NCBI GenBank assembly: GCA_014338405.1
Contig: JTDE01000702.1
Coordinates: 46,985 to 110,984 of the forward strand
DNA length: 64,000 bases
DNA from: Paragonimus skrjabini miyazakii
Lineage: Eukaryota > Platyhelminthes > Trematoda > Plagiorchiida > Troglotrematidae
Direction: 5' to 3'
Position 1 is the stretch's first letter. Each line of letters starts with the position of its first letter. Position numbers and translations under genes: made by a program. This document shows, in pieces, positions 35,211 through 48,275 of the stretch. The notes beneath the pieces are model-generated. The model saw nothing but the letters and a program-made list of their open reading frames with translations. It had not been told where the DNA came from and ran no database searches.

Positions 35211-35580
35211 ACAGGGCAACCGGCTAAATCTGTTCAACACATCAGTCAGTTTATTCGGAAGGCAGTCTCAGTATGGTGTGACATCAACTTTCGGCAAGAC
35301 TTATACGTCTGGCAAACCCTTCTGTAAAACGGAATACGTACAGATCAAATTATAGACCCAAGTAACAGATGGATGACGTTTTGCAACTGATTTCCTGTGG
35401 CATTACACCTAATATTGAACAATGTTTTTTTGACAGACGGCACTAAAACTTCATACAAGTAACTTCAGTTAGGGCTTCATGACTTGAACGTTATTTCAAT
35501 ATGTTATGAAGTATCAGTAATTTGGATATTCGAGTAATACTAATTTCTCAAAGTGGACGATATCTTACCCTTTGGGTGGA
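35211..35580 (+). repeat. 370-bp duplicated unit, left copy (at assembly gap)
   Basis: From ACAGGGCAACCGGCTAAATC to CTTACCCTTTGGGTGGA this block recurs at 35681-36049 with about 95% identity by eye. It ends exactly at the gap, and the right copy begins exactly after it. This looks like two haplotypes or two ends of collapsed contigs placed side by side, though a true tandem duplication is possible. Confidence 0.95.
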
Positions 35581-35680
35581 NNNNNNNNNNNNNNNNNNNN
35601 NNNNNNNNNNNNNNNNNNNNNNNNNNNNNNNNNNNNNNNNNNNNNNNNNNNNNNNNNNNNNNNNNNNNNNNNNNNNNNNN
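35581..35680. other. Assembly gap (100 N)
   Basis: Exactly 100 undetermined bases, the usual size given to a gap of unknown length. Confidence 1.
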
Positions 35681-36049
35681 ACAGGGCAACCGGCTAAATC
35701 TGTTCAACACATCAGTCAGTTTATTCGGAAGGCAGTCTCAGTATAGTGCGGCATCAACATTCGGCAGGACTTATATGTCTGGCAAACCCTTCTGTAAAAC
35801 GGAATACGTACATAGCAAATTATAGACCCAAGTAACAGATGGATGACGTTTTGTAACTGATTTCCTGTGACATTACACCTAATATTGAACAATGTTTGTT
35901 TGACAGACGGCACTAAACTTCATACAAGTAACTTCAGTTAGGGCTTCATGACTTGAACGTTATTTCAATATGTTATGAAGTATCGGTAATTTGGATATTC
36001 TATTAATACTAATTTCTCAAACTGGACGATATCTTACCCTTAGGGTGGA
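35681..36049 (+). repeat. 370-bp duplicated unit, right copy (at assembly gap)
   Basis: Second copy of 35211-35580. Differences are scattered substitutions and one-base indels, for example in the segment after CTCAGTAT and in the run of T near 35897. Sequence after 36049 is not shared. Confidence 0.95.
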
Positions 36050-37144
36050 TGTGAACATAGGAAGAATAATAACAGGACATTGGACAGTAAAGGTGCTTCA
36101 CGGTCTTGAAAATAGAGATTTGTGATGACTTCTAATTGACATTCAATCTGGTGTTGAAAAAGATGTTATGATTGTACCATAATCAATCACAACATGTACT
36201 TAGTCCCATAATGTAGTATATTAACTAGTGAACTTGATTATCATCGTTCATATACTACTCGTGAAATGCGGGCGACGACTACATTGCGTTTGCTAAGCGA
36301 TGATGAGGTGTGCTGTTGCCTTTAGGGGGTGTGGTGTGACTGGATAGAAATATCTGGTACGAAAAAATGCGCTCTGACACCAAAGTGGTATCCAAAGAAA
36401 GTTGAATTATGTAAGAAATTTAACACTTGCTCAGCGTACTGTCATAATTGTCTGATTTAAAGGTATATGGACATCCTAGTGTAAAAAATACATCTTAATC
36501 GATGTAGAGTTCTGAAATGTAGCTTTCCTATTGTATTTTATACAGTCCTATGATTTACCAATCTTTCTGAAGAGTATTCAGCATCACTTAAAATTTCAAT
36601 CATATAGCATTCCTAAAACCGCAAGGATACTCGAACTGGTAATTCTTGGGAAAGCACATCATGTTATACTTCCATTTTATTCAACCACAGATCGACCTGT
36701 TAGGACTAACGAGTTTTATGTTACTCCACTCTTGTTTCAGACCATTCTTTGCTTTAATAGATAAGCCATAACCACCAGAGGACCATAGCTGAATGATGAT
36801 CAGGATCACATAGACACTTGAAATCTAAAAGCCTCAATGAAGAATACGAAATCGTTCTAGTGTATGTGATGTATATTGGTCAATTTTCCTGTTGAAAGAT
36901 GACCAACCCATTCATTCGTCTTGTGATGACTGGCATCTGGTTATATTTCAGTAAACTGACGGAAAATTTCCGTACACATTGTCATCACGTGTTACAGCAT
37001 GATGAAACTAACTGTAATTTTCTGTCGTATCAGACAACAAACATTTGTTAGACGTATCTACTACCTTATGCCTGATTCCACGTCATATAATACGGTGAAT
37101 ACAACTAAATTCCATCCGCTTGATTAAACAAATACGAAAACTTC

Positions 37145-37275
37145 GGAAACTTCTGAGCTCCTTGCGTGGTTTTGTAGCTCAACTGGTAAAGCACTTGCTG
37201 CGTTTGCGCATGCTATCTTTGTAACTGGTTCGAATCCGACTGAAGTCCAAACTTTTCAGAACTGGGTCTCATCTA
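37145..37275 (+). repeat. tRNA-derived SINE-like repeat, family A
   Basis: Best preserved tRNA-like head of the family: TGTAGCTCAACTGGTAAAGC (box A) and CTGGTTCGAATCCGACTG (box B), followed by AAGTCCAAACTTTTCAGAAC and TGGGTCTCATCT. It cannot be a working tRNA gene: no acceptor stem pairing is evident and the tail continues as in the other repeat copies. Confidence 0.82.
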
Positions 37276-37348
37276 AAAGACGAAAACCTTTGATATGATT
37301 AGTGTTCTATCCACCGATAAATGTCTTTAAGGTTAACCTCAAACTTAC

Positions 37349-37507
37349 ATTGTCCTTTGTGTAACTCTGTATTTTGTTGTTCTGGCGACGAATTGTCCGT
37401 CGGCTCCACCATCCAGTCAATGTTCATGGGATTGTCTGTAGACTGACACGGTACCGTGTTTTCTGACGCAAACGGCTTTGTTAGATTGCGGGAAATTGTG
37501 TTTTGTG
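37349..37507 (-). CDS. Possible isolated coding exon of unknown gene
   Basis: A 159-base minus-strand stretch is bounded by a plausible 3' splice site (pyrimidine-rich GCTTGTTTTCACCC, no other AG for over 50 bases, then AAATGAAAG before 37507) and a strong donor AAT/GTAAGT at 37348. The 53 encoded residues (from AQNTISRNLTKPFA to ELHKGQ) are polar and rich in Asn, Thr, Pro and Glu and look like a disordered linker. No family is recognised. Its phases are 1 and 1. It lies 13 kb upstream of the ZEB-like gene on the same strand and could be a 5' exon of it, but its phase 1 end does not fit the phase 0 site at 24204, so another exon would be needed between them. Confidence 0.35.
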
Positions 37508-37913
37508 CTTTCATTTGGGTGAAAACAAGCGCACATAAGAAACACAAATTAGTGAGTTCAACATGGTAGAGAAAAATAAGACATGCCACATATTTACGCG
37601 TATAGCATTTAAAAGGTGTCTACCTTCGAATAAGGTCAATCTTGTACAAATGCACTAATGGTTCGTATTTTCACACACTTCCATGTCTTATGCACCGGGG
37701 AGGAGACAAAAAATGTACATCACTCAACGTGTTTATGATAGGTAAACCAGTTTATATAATTTACATCTAGTTTCTCAGAATTTACTGTCTGCGGAAGTCA
37801 CGTAGTCAGCAATTGGTGACTTGTTTTCGATCAAATGGATGACACAGAAGGCCTGACCTGAGTTGAAGGGGAGGTGTATCGACGCCGGAAGTAAAATTTG
37901 TGGACAACTGGAT

Positions 37914-38018
37914 TTCTAAGTGCCACAATGTAACGAAAAGTCGCTCAATAATGCAAAACTTTTAGTGTTCAGTGTAACATTCACGTGCCGCTTGTGTGTT
38001 CGCGTCTATCAACCTGAA
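37914..38018 (+). repeat. 105-bp tandem duplication, first unit
   Basis: From TTCTAAGTGCCACAATGTAA to ATCAACCTGAA; followed directly by a second unit. The only difference found is T/A at 37952 versus 38057. Each unit contains the palindrome CACGTG. Confidence 0.98.
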
Positions 38019-38123
38019 TTCTAAGTGCCACAATGTAACGAAAAGTCGCTCAATAAAGCAAAACTTTTAGTGTTCAGTGTAACATTCACGTGCCGCTTGT
38101 GTGTTCGCGTCTATCAACCTGAA
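38019..38123 (+). repeat. 105-bp tandem duplication, second unit
   Basis: Copy of 37914-38018 with one substitution. Such identity beside otherwise unique sequence indicates a recent event or an assembly artefact. Confidence 0.98.
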
Positions 38124-41100
38124 TTCCAATCCGTAATGTGGCGAGGTTTTCATTTAAACGTCCTGTTCACTTCTGCTTGAATCTGCCCATTCGAATGACG
38201 TTCCCTATCGTGGGTTTACGCTTGTCATTTCTCGCTAGTTGAACCGATTTTGCTCAGTGATTACTCGTGTTTTTCGTAATCCACCAGCTTTGGCCATTGA
38301 TTCCTGACCTTTTCTGTTACCATTGGCTGGGTAGTCAGGTTTGACTGCTGTTTTGACTCGGAAGATGATGCTGACTAGGGCTTCAACCTTTCCAGCTTAA
38401 ATCATGTCAGATAGACCAGACACAAAAGCAGTTACACCTATAGGCTTGAGTATCACACTAGTGAGTGCACAGGGGTACCTAGGTAGTGAGACATTAATTT
38501 ATGGGTATACGGTAGAACTATAATTATAGTTGCAGCACTGCTGTCCTCCGCGTACGAAAAAAGAGGGTTGGAAGAGACATCTTTAAACAACCTGATTACT
38601 TACTGTAGTATCAAATTGTACACTTTTTGTCATGTCACTGTTACCAAAACAAGAACGAAACAGTAGAAGAAGAACATTCATTCATTCTCAACTGAAGCGA
38701 CTATTTCTTCGTTTGTCATGAATTATGACAGGTATGTCATAAACATGGAATTCTGTATGTATTCAGTAAAACGGAGTTGCTCCATCCAACTATCTCGATA
38801 CTACACTGTGTTATCCACGAATCGATAGAGGATAAATGATCGATTGGCCGTAATGATCCCCGGATCTTGGCTATTTTCTTTTCGGGATTATTTCAAGCAT
38901 AATGTCTACCGTGTTAAACCAAGGACATTAAATCTGACTATTATATTAGAGTACTATTTAATAACTACAAATATTCAGTGCAACGTTATGGGGCCATGTC
39001 TCTAGCGAGCGCTTTTATGCAAGCATATTAAGGCAAAGCAATCTGGACATTTGTAGGAATAAAGCAAGTCTCATCTTTTCACACAAGTTAAGTAACCAGG
39101 ATCGGAAGTGACATTTGCCGAAGATGAGTTGCGGGATCACCAAATAGTTTTCAGATATTTCATCTCATGTCTAGCTTACTCGATGGACGTGTTCTAGGGA
39201 AGTTGATCACACGGTGGTTACTGACATAACCAATGCTGTTAACAATGATAGTTTATAAATTACTCCTTGTTTATTGTGTCGTTTTTCCAGACGTTTCAGA
39301 AACCTTGTTAGTTACTGTTCAATCATTCTGTTCCCTTCTCAGTCTTACTGAATTTGCTAACGTCGTAAGTAGTAGAAATCCCCTGACTATGTTGGTTTGT
39401 CTTGTTTATCAATGCGATCTTATTCTGGAACTAAATTTTTTATCGGATTCTCATTGGGGATGCGCTAAGATGATGGATCGGAGGGTGTTTGTTGATACAA
39501 GCAACTTTAGCATGCGCCGAATGCTGTTATCAACTGTCGGCATCCGGGACACCTGGTCCTGGTTATGAATGCGTGCCTATTTCAACATTCAATGTCAGCG
39601 GTGTCGTTCTAGTCGGCTGGCTGATCTACTACACCTAATTGTGATCATTCGCTTCTCCGAAGTGCAACATGCTGATGGTACTCGCTTGACCAATCAGAAT
39701 ACAGAAGAACCTGTACGACCGGATACTTGTCCTGGATACACACGGACACCTTCAAATTAGGGACGTTGGTTGTGACGACGATAAAAACTTTTCCATATAG
39801 TGATGAATGGGCGAACTGACCTCTGCGACGGAACTTGTACAATAATTACAGTGGCTCCTTCATCTTCACAAAATTACCCAACTCGTTAACATTTCTATCA
39901 AACCGATTTCATCGATTTCATTTTTGATTTGGTTTTCCGCGCCCTCAATTTAAGATTAACAGAATGAGAATGATACAGACTGTGACGCAGTACTGTTATC
40001 CTGCCTGTTTCAACCACTCCAAATTTTGTGACTTTTTTTATTCGTTCTGAAGAAGTCTCCGAGTTATAAGCGAAGAGAGTACTGAGATACGACTGCCAGT
40101 TTGGACTAAGATTATAAATTCGTATCGAATATCAACCCTATGCACGTAATCACAAAGTGCGTTTGTGAAATCAAACTCAAATCAACATACTACCTTGGTC
40201 GGATTCGCTCTATCCCATCTATCCGGCAAAATTTGTCAAATAGTGATTCTATTTAGCGTCTCTTGGATGACAAGTTGATGATTTTGTTAGCATGAGCATT
40301 GTCAATGTTTGTTCCAGTCACCCACAAAGCTAAATCAGTGTTCTACTAAGCAGCGGTTTCAGACTGTGCATCATGTTGGCCACCAATCAGTACCGCTAAG
40401 TTCAGTTGAACCAACAAACATACTATGCTCAATAAACCAAATGAACAACGAGCCATATTTACTATAGACTAGTCATTTGGTTCAGCCGCCAACTGTTCTA
40501 AGCTGGGAGGGTTCGGTTAAAAGAGGCGTGATATGAAACGACCGTGGACCAAGGATATCCACGTGGACCGACCGAGCATTCACACGGAAGAGTAGAGAAC
40601 TCAGGGGACAGTGTTTTTCTGCAATGACCCCGACAGGTGGATGCTGGCATTCTCGACGGACTGGGAAAACACATCAACGATTGAACGGTGGTTGTTCTAG
40701 GGGGGAACGAAGACTAGGATCTGTTTGCGAACATATAGACAGTGGTCGTTCTAGTCATCACCGTCACCGTCAATAACAACGGCAACGGTAAGAGTAAAGA
40801 GCCATAAATCACATACCCACACGTGTTCGTGACTTAAACTCAGGAAGAAGCTAGAAAAGGGTGGCAGTTGACGGCAGAGGGGGGTGTTGGGATCTAATCA
40901 GCAGAATTTGTAAGCTTGGGCTGAGCTATCAACAGGCACACAACATGCGTCTCGTAGATAAACGAGACACAGTCAGATTTTGACTCTCACTGTATAACAG
41001 TCATCTGTGCGTGTATTCCATGCCCTAACTAGAACACCTATTCTGCCCAAAAAATCTGAGACCGGATGGTAAAGTTTTGCTCTCGTCAGCTCACCCATCA

Positions 41101-44094
41101 CCCCACAAACGTCTATAAGGTTCATCGGATGAGCAACCTAGTGCTGCAATCTGATAACACATGAGTTGGATAGCTATAAATTTGTTTTCTAAGTTTTCAG
41201 GTCTGTCTTTGATTGAAAACGATATGATTCGATTTGTTCACCCTAACCTTGGCTGCCAAACACACACACACACACACATACGCACAAGCAGACAGAAAAT
41301 AATGCCAACGTTACCTGTTTCACTGTGCTCTCTTTCCCTGCATTACCTACATAACTGTCAGCAGGGTTGTGTCTCACCGATAGGACACCGTAGAACCAGA
41401 GGCTAAAACGAACGGAAGCGACAGGTGGTTCGGAAGTTTACTGACTGTGTGTATGACAGAGTACGCACAGTTAAAGCCGCGGGATTCATTCGGCTACAAA
41501 ACGGTTGGTTGTAACAGATAAGGAGGAGTCTAAGATCGTCAGGTTTAGGTAACTCAAACGATTGTGGCCTGACAGAACCGGGCGGACACATACGCATAAA
41601 ACAATCGCCCTACTACCGGGTACGTAATGTACACGTGACCGTTCCACATACCTGTTAAGCGAAACATAGGAGGCGAATTCCATAGACGATAGAGAAGTAA
41701 CATGAGTTACGTCGTAAATTTTCGGGGAAGAATTGGCAGACCATTATATTACTGTACCGTCGGACAAACATCAATCTGGCAAAAAGGCATTTCCGGCTGT
41801 TCCCACGTGCTGTACCATAGGCGGTGATAATTGTGCAATGTTTCCTTTGCGAATCTGTACATCTCCATATGAATTGATCAATGTTGAGCAATGACCCCCT
41901 AAACCCCAATACCACAGTTCGATATATAATCAAAAGACGAGTCACCATATGAGACTTTCGGTGCCTCAAGTTCAGTCAGGCTCAAGCGTAACTACTATGA
42001 GCCGAATGCGTATTTGTTTCTATTGTAAACTACAGGTGTACGTTGAGCGATAAAGTGAGGGACAGTCCATCAGTTCGCTTCAGACAGATGAACTAAAGAA
42101 TTTGCCATTCTATCTGTTGGGCAGTCCATTTGTTCCGTCTGACACCGCCTCCTTCTTCCAGAAAATCATTTTATCCTATCAGAATGAGCGGAACTGTCCA
42201 GAACAATCGAGAGGTAACTTTGGCTATTATTTTACCTGTCCGAACTCATTTGTGGATTAATGACCTCAACTATTATTTTCGGTAACTGTCCTTCGATTTT
42301 CCGATTCGAGAATGTTCGTGGGCCGCTATGCTACATATAAATACCTTGTAATTTTCTCCTCGTCGCACACGTTTTTGGAGCGTAACAAAGCTGCTTTTTG
42401 CACCCGTCCTTTGATTTGTCTTGGGAGCAATTAACGGAGACAATCGAGTTATTTTCGGGACCGAGATTTTCCGTGTTAATTATTACAACGTGGAGAATCC
42501 GATTTTTTTCAAGTACACTACTTTGTCGAGGACAAACCAGCGTATTCTTTCGAGGGTTTACAACACTACTATAATGCCGAACATGCTGACCATACTACAG
42601 AATGCAGCATCTACTGGCCAGTAATTGCAAGACATATTTAATGGTCCCAGGTGTAGTTTTGCATCTCATTTCGCCTATTCTGTGAGTAAACACACAGTTG
42701 AGCGAAATCAGCAGTGATTTGTAACGCTCAGACAAAACTGATCAAACTTACGCACTGCATATAAACGCACAATAAAGTCCAACAGACTGGTTGTATCTAG
42801 ACGGATGTTCGCTGGCAAAGTGACTACAACAAGTTGATCATAGGTAACGCATCCCCCTAAACTTGTTTTTCAGCCCGGTTGGAAAAGAGGCGTTAGATTG
42901 GAGTGTCGCTGTTGTTAGAGATGTGAACTCTTACAACCCATTCACGAGGAAACGGTATTCAATACTGCACCATAAACCTCACACAGGCTATATGATTTCC
43001 GTGATTTCAAACTGGAGAAAACTGTTAGTTAGATTACCATCGACTGGAGTAAACGATCGGACAATCTGAGCACCGCCCACAAGTGAAAGTGGTTGTGCTC
43101 CAATGTGTGCGCATGGCTTTCATTAGTGCATCCGATTGAATACAACTCTTGTCCGAGAAAGATAGTAAATTCATTGATGAATTGAAATGTAGAAGATGTA
43201 CTGATGAACCGCGGTTTCACCTAAAGTAGTTAGACAGAAGAACGTGTATCTGGAGAGGTTAGAGTGAGCTGCCCAATGATAGCACGAACATTCCTACATA
43301 GTTCAGACCATACATAAACTACTTTCCGGTTAACTGGTGAGAGTTAGTTGGTCCTACTTCATCAAATGATTCCTAAGGCTACAGAGTTGTAACAGATCTC
43401 ACGTCTATGACTACCAAATTTGAAGGGATGGATGTAGTTAAATCGAGAACACCAGTAGAAGCTTGTGTGGTGTGATTCATGTCTATAAAAACTGATAGTG
43501 TTACAGCTATATTACGTGCTCCAACACGTTTGTTACGTGACCTTTTTAGCCCTTCCGGTTCTGTTGTCATATGAATAAAGCCTCCATTGCTGCACCATTG
43601 TTTTCCCCGTCTTGTGTTCTTCGTTTGAGTTCATTGTAATAAATCGTAGACGCAACAGCTTGCACAGAAGAATTGAACGTACTCAGTGTCAATAAGCGAA
43701 AAGGGAACCATTACGCTTTTCGGTATACAGTCATACTGACAGAAAGTGAACACCACTCACATGGGACCGAAACTTTCGTAATCAGATGAGCTATTGCGTA
43801 ATTTTATTAGATCAAGTATAGCGCTCCCTGTGTGACTGCTTGTCAAACAAAACCATAAGAGATGTACAGGTTGTATGAAAATCGGTTGACTTACGATGGA
43901 ACGGCGTTCGACAAAATTCACCCAGTGAAACTACATCAAGAATTGGCTGTGTTGGGGCAGTAACAATTTTTTGTGTATTCCCGTTCTCATATGACACTTG
44001 TTCTTACACTGCGGTAACTATGCCCCTCCCATCCTACGGTCAAATGACAACAACCCCACTGTCCTAAGTTTTGAGTGTCACGTTCACGTACAAT
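38124..44094. other. Non-coding sequence, no recognised gene
   Basis: Contains a (CA)n microsatellite at 41260-41278 and scattered open frames of up to 111 codons (39233-39568, plus; 41655-41969, minus) that match no family I know. Confidence 0.55.
41260..41278. repeat. (AC)n microsatellite
   Basis: Nine to ten uninterrupted AC units. Confidence 0.95.
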
Positions 44095-44285
44095 CTCTTG
44101 GATCAATTAGTGGATTCCATAGGATACGGCAGTTGAGTAGAAAACTGATTCCAAATAAGAGATTTCTGAGCTTCCCACCTGGCTTCTTAGATCAGCTGGT
44201 AGAGCACTTGTTATGTCTGGACATACTGTCTGTGTAGCTGGTCCGAGTCAAGCAAAAGTCCAGATTTGTCACAATTCGGCCTCTT
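44095..44285 (+). repeat. tRNA-derived SINE-like repeat, family A
   Basis: Shares AGATTTCTGAGCTTCCCACC, the box A-like ATCAGCTGGTAGAGCACTTG, TCTGGACATACTGTCTGTGT, a degenerate B box GGTCCGAGTCA and AAAGTCCAGATTTGTCACAA with the copies at 28376 and 37145. Upstream similarity to the copy at 55680 (TTAGTGGATTC) suggests that the repeat starts before the tRNA-like head. Confidence 0.8.
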
Positions 44286-47200
44286 CCAATTTATTAAATC
44301 TGCTATAACATTTTCCAATACATACTATATTATTATATTTGTATCGTCCCATTTACTGCATAGAACCCCGGGTGAACATTGCACTTCATACAGTTGTGCA
44401 GTTTGCTGTACTGGATAGAAAGCGAACCATTACACTGTACTAATCCTGTTCATTCAATTGTCATATTTTCCAGATTGATACATCTGTTCATTTTCTATAA
44501 ATATTTCGTTACTTTTTTCTAAATTGAACCTGGTAAATGTTAGCCGATTTCATGTGTTGCTTTTTTATCATCCCTGAGTTGATGTTAGATTAGACTAGAA
44601 CCAGATAATGTTTCCACATATTACTAGAAATATATAGTTCGGTTATGCAACTCGATACACTGTGTTAGCCTGAAAATGGCCGCTACCACGATTTGATTGA
44701 TTTATAGAGAATGAGTTATAGGTAATTAATGGTCGTATCATTATGTATATCCTTAATTTGTCAAGGTAAAACTTGTCAAAGTAACTCACCTTCCGTTGTT
44801 GTGTCTATGGCTCTAGATAAACAAAATCTCTCTTGTCGTTACAAACGCAACATGATATCTTCGAAGTACAAATTTTTAACGAAGTTTATTTAACGCAGGG
44901 AATTGTCCTAACTTCGCTCATGTCTTATTTCACGTTCTATGTAATCACTGGTATGGCAACAAGTCATCAGACACTGTGGATTATCAATGGTTCAATACTT
45001 CAGCATTTCAGTGTATTGCAACATGTGTTTCCGTTTTGTACCGGACCTAATATGTGTCGACAGCTAACTATTGAAAAGATGAACCAGTTAATTTTTAGAG
45101 TCATGACTGCGTTTGTTTTGTACACAACAAGTTTTCATCTCCTCGCCGGACACTTGTACTGTGAGATTTGTTCAAATATTACATAAAACATAAGAACTAA
45201 GAGTTATGCCTGAAGAAGCGAGAACTTAAGGCTCACCTGCGGATGTTCTACCAAGAAGGAAGCATTTTCAGCAAACGGTTTGTAATCAGTTGGTATTGTT
45301 TTCAACTAAATTCCTGTTCAATTTGGTCAATCTTCCTTACTGTAATGGTCAAACACATTCCAAAATGGTTTTCTACAACCAATCTGAAACTGATACCGTT
45401 TAGATTGTGACGATTTTTTACCACATACTTGAAAGTTTGAATGCTATATTTTACAGAATACAGTTGTCGTGGGTTACAAGACGTGTTTAGAGTCTAACGG
45501 ACCTGTTAAAAAGATATAGACAGTTGTGACTGCTTAGTTGCTCAAAAGCTGTTTCGGTAATTACAGTTGCGTCTACTCAATGTATTATTCAGAATTGAAA
45601 GATCACAATGTGAGAAGTTCAGATATTTATGAACTTGGACAACATGCTCATGCAACACTGCTTGTGGTGCGGTATTTATTACTAAATGCCTCATCGTGAA
45701 TAGTAGATAGTTTTATTTTAAAAAAACTTGTCTAAATGAAGATACAAAAAGTCTTTCATACACTTTGACATACTAGTATATTTAAGCATGAGGGCAATTT
45801 GGGTAGTGTGAGGATGAGAGTCAACCCGTTGGGGTATAGCACGGAAATATAAACCACCACGGTGTGAGCGCGAGCCATCGATTCGATGCAATATGGTCGG
45901 TCGAGTGAGAAGTGTGGGAGAATTCAAAAGATACATTAGTTAGATATATAGTTATATATATATAGGCTAGATATATTAGTTACCCGGGTTTCAAGAGACG
46001 AATTACCACACCTGAAGGTCACCATGTCCCAACGGGTTTGAACGGATCATCCGAGTACGCAATGCTTTGTTGAATCACAGGGTGACATAATTCATTTCCA
46101 TCTCCCGTCGTTATAGATCAGCCTAGTGCGTTTGTGTTCATCCGAAATGGCGATCATTGAAAATATTGAGCGAAATTTAGGGACGAATTCTGTTGGGTCA
46201 TTAAACTGGAGTTCTTATAGCCAACCGGAAACTTAAAGTTGTACTTCAACTACATGTTGGAAAGTACTCCAACTTAATCCGCACAGATAAGTATATAGTG
46301 ATTAAACACTCGAACATTAATCCAAATAGGCCATCATTAAGTATTACTAGAAATGTGAAAGCTATGTTGCATTTTCCATTGACTGAAATAGTCCAGCCTG
46401 AAAAGGTCGAGAGGATATCAACAATAGACTGTCTTTTTCTGGTTTCATACAATCTGAATAACATCATCAACACAGGGATGATGTCTTGGTGCGCGAAAAC
46501 GTGAATTCGTTACACAACTGAAGGGGGCATATTCCTCTGACCTCCTGTCTCCTTTGACTTGATCAGTTCAAACAGGCGGGAGACTGAACTTAATGTAGTT
46601 GCCACAAATCGCGTCCGAGAGCTTCAAGTGATCCTTTTCAGTATGATGTTTGCGATGGGTTCGATCTCTACTGACCAATCGAATGTTCACAAGTAAGCAT
46701 GGAGATCTGTCTAGCATCACTACGACCCGAACTCAGAAAACTGGTTTCCGAGTGAATGAAGATTCAGTTCACACCATAAGGTCCATCAGGCTCCATTCCC
46801 AATCTGCTGTGTACTTCGGCTTGATAACTCTTAACAAAGAAGCTGTCTGACAGTAATTTAGAATAGAGGCGTCAGTAACCAAGAATGTGGAAGCAGTTAA
46901 CAGAGTTAACCGTTAACATAGGATCACGTAAAACGTTCTTACCAACGGGATGGCGCTAGATACAATGGATCCACTTCTAGACCTAGCTGGGCTATTTCTG
47001 AACACGCTCAATGAGGTTCAACATCTCAGCATGACCAAAAAAGCCCTGACCAGCAGGCTGTCGATTCGAGTCAACATCATTGAGGATTACTTACAAGCAA
47101 TTGGATCCGAACACGTAGTTGTCACGAGTCGTCCATACTTAATGAGAAACAACGGAAATGGTAGCTAACACGTTCCTCCTGTTATCATAGGGAACAGGTC

Positions 47201-48020
47201 TAAACTCTCGACTCAGGCGTTAACATGTAATGTTGATGCATACTACTGATGAGTTTCAACAAAGTTGAAACTTATGCCAGGTGCCTCCTTTCAAGGTGGG
47301 TTAGCCGAAAGTCGAGTCAGAATACGGAAGTAACGGCTAAAATTTCATAATAGTCATTCGTTATCCAGTCATTTGGCCTGAATCCCGTTGTAATTGTCAC
47401 AGTATCCATCCTAAGATGTCCATATGGTTTATAGCATGATTTCTAACTACGTGTCAGTAGTTATTCTTGGTTGTGTTATTAACGTCATGGATGGACAACA
47501 CGTGTTAACTTTAATCAATCCCTTTTTATGTGAATCTCATTGATAGTAACCGTCTGACCTCATAGTCACACAATTCAGAAAGAAATACGTTTTACTGGCT
47601 TGCCTGATTGCAACAGATCAGAAGAAGCAAAGGGGATGCATTTGTGATTAGTGGGAACAGTGATGTAGGTTCGAGTAAATGGTTCAGGTATTCCGTTATT
47701 CGGTTTACAACCGAAATGCCATGCTCAACATACAAATGAATACCTAAACGGATGGATCATACTGAATACGAGAAAATATCGAAATGGAACATCATGCGGT
47801 CAGTATGTGGCAACCCTCTGTATACCAGAATTCATAATTTGCTTTCTAAAGTCAAAGTCAAACTCAAAGTAACTTGATCTGTGTTGGTAGGAAGACATTG
47901 GAAAATTTTGCTTGATTCATCCCTTTTTCTATTCTTACATTCGACAAGGTCAATGGGAATGCCAAACAGATTATCTCCGTTGTATAGCCTGTGTGATAAA
48001 TAGGTTGTGGGGGGGGGAGG
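44286..48020. other. Non-coding sequence, no recognised gene
   Basis: The largest open frame, 117 codons at 44833-45186 on the plus strand, is hydrophobic in places but matches no family I recognise. An AT-rich TATA-type tract lies near 45940-45975. Confidence 0.5.
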
Positions 48021-48275
48021 TATATAAGCAGAATGTAGAGTGATGTGTTTGGTAGAAGTAGAAGACCGGAACGAATAGGCAGGGGTGAGTGCAGTGACAG
48101 CAGGATAACATCTGACATATGGCAGATGCTGAACCACGACAAGAGTGATAGTGAAGAAGGACCAGTAGTTGGAGGTGCTGGAGGGGGGAGGGGGAGAAGT
48201 CGGGGTCTAACGAATGTTTACGCCAGATTGAGCACCTGCAAGTGTCGCACGTGCCATCGTCTCAAGCCTCATTAG
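48021..48275 (+). promoter_or_regulatory. TATA-like box followed by a short open frame and a donor-like site
   Basis: TATATAAGC at 48021-48029 follows a run of nine or more G. About 100 bases downstream an ATG at 48126 opens a 49-codon Gly/Arg-rich frame ending at 48275 in TAG, immediately followed by GTAAGC, a donor-like site. This could be the start of a transcript, but a TATA match and a GTAAG both occur by chance often. An overlapping 75-codon minus-strand frame lies at 48272-48499. Confidence 0.15.

Noticed and set aside
37161..37240. Possible tRNA gene (good A and B boxes)
   Set aside because: The stems do not pair convincingly, and the flanks match other dispersed copies, so it is part of a SINE-like repeat.
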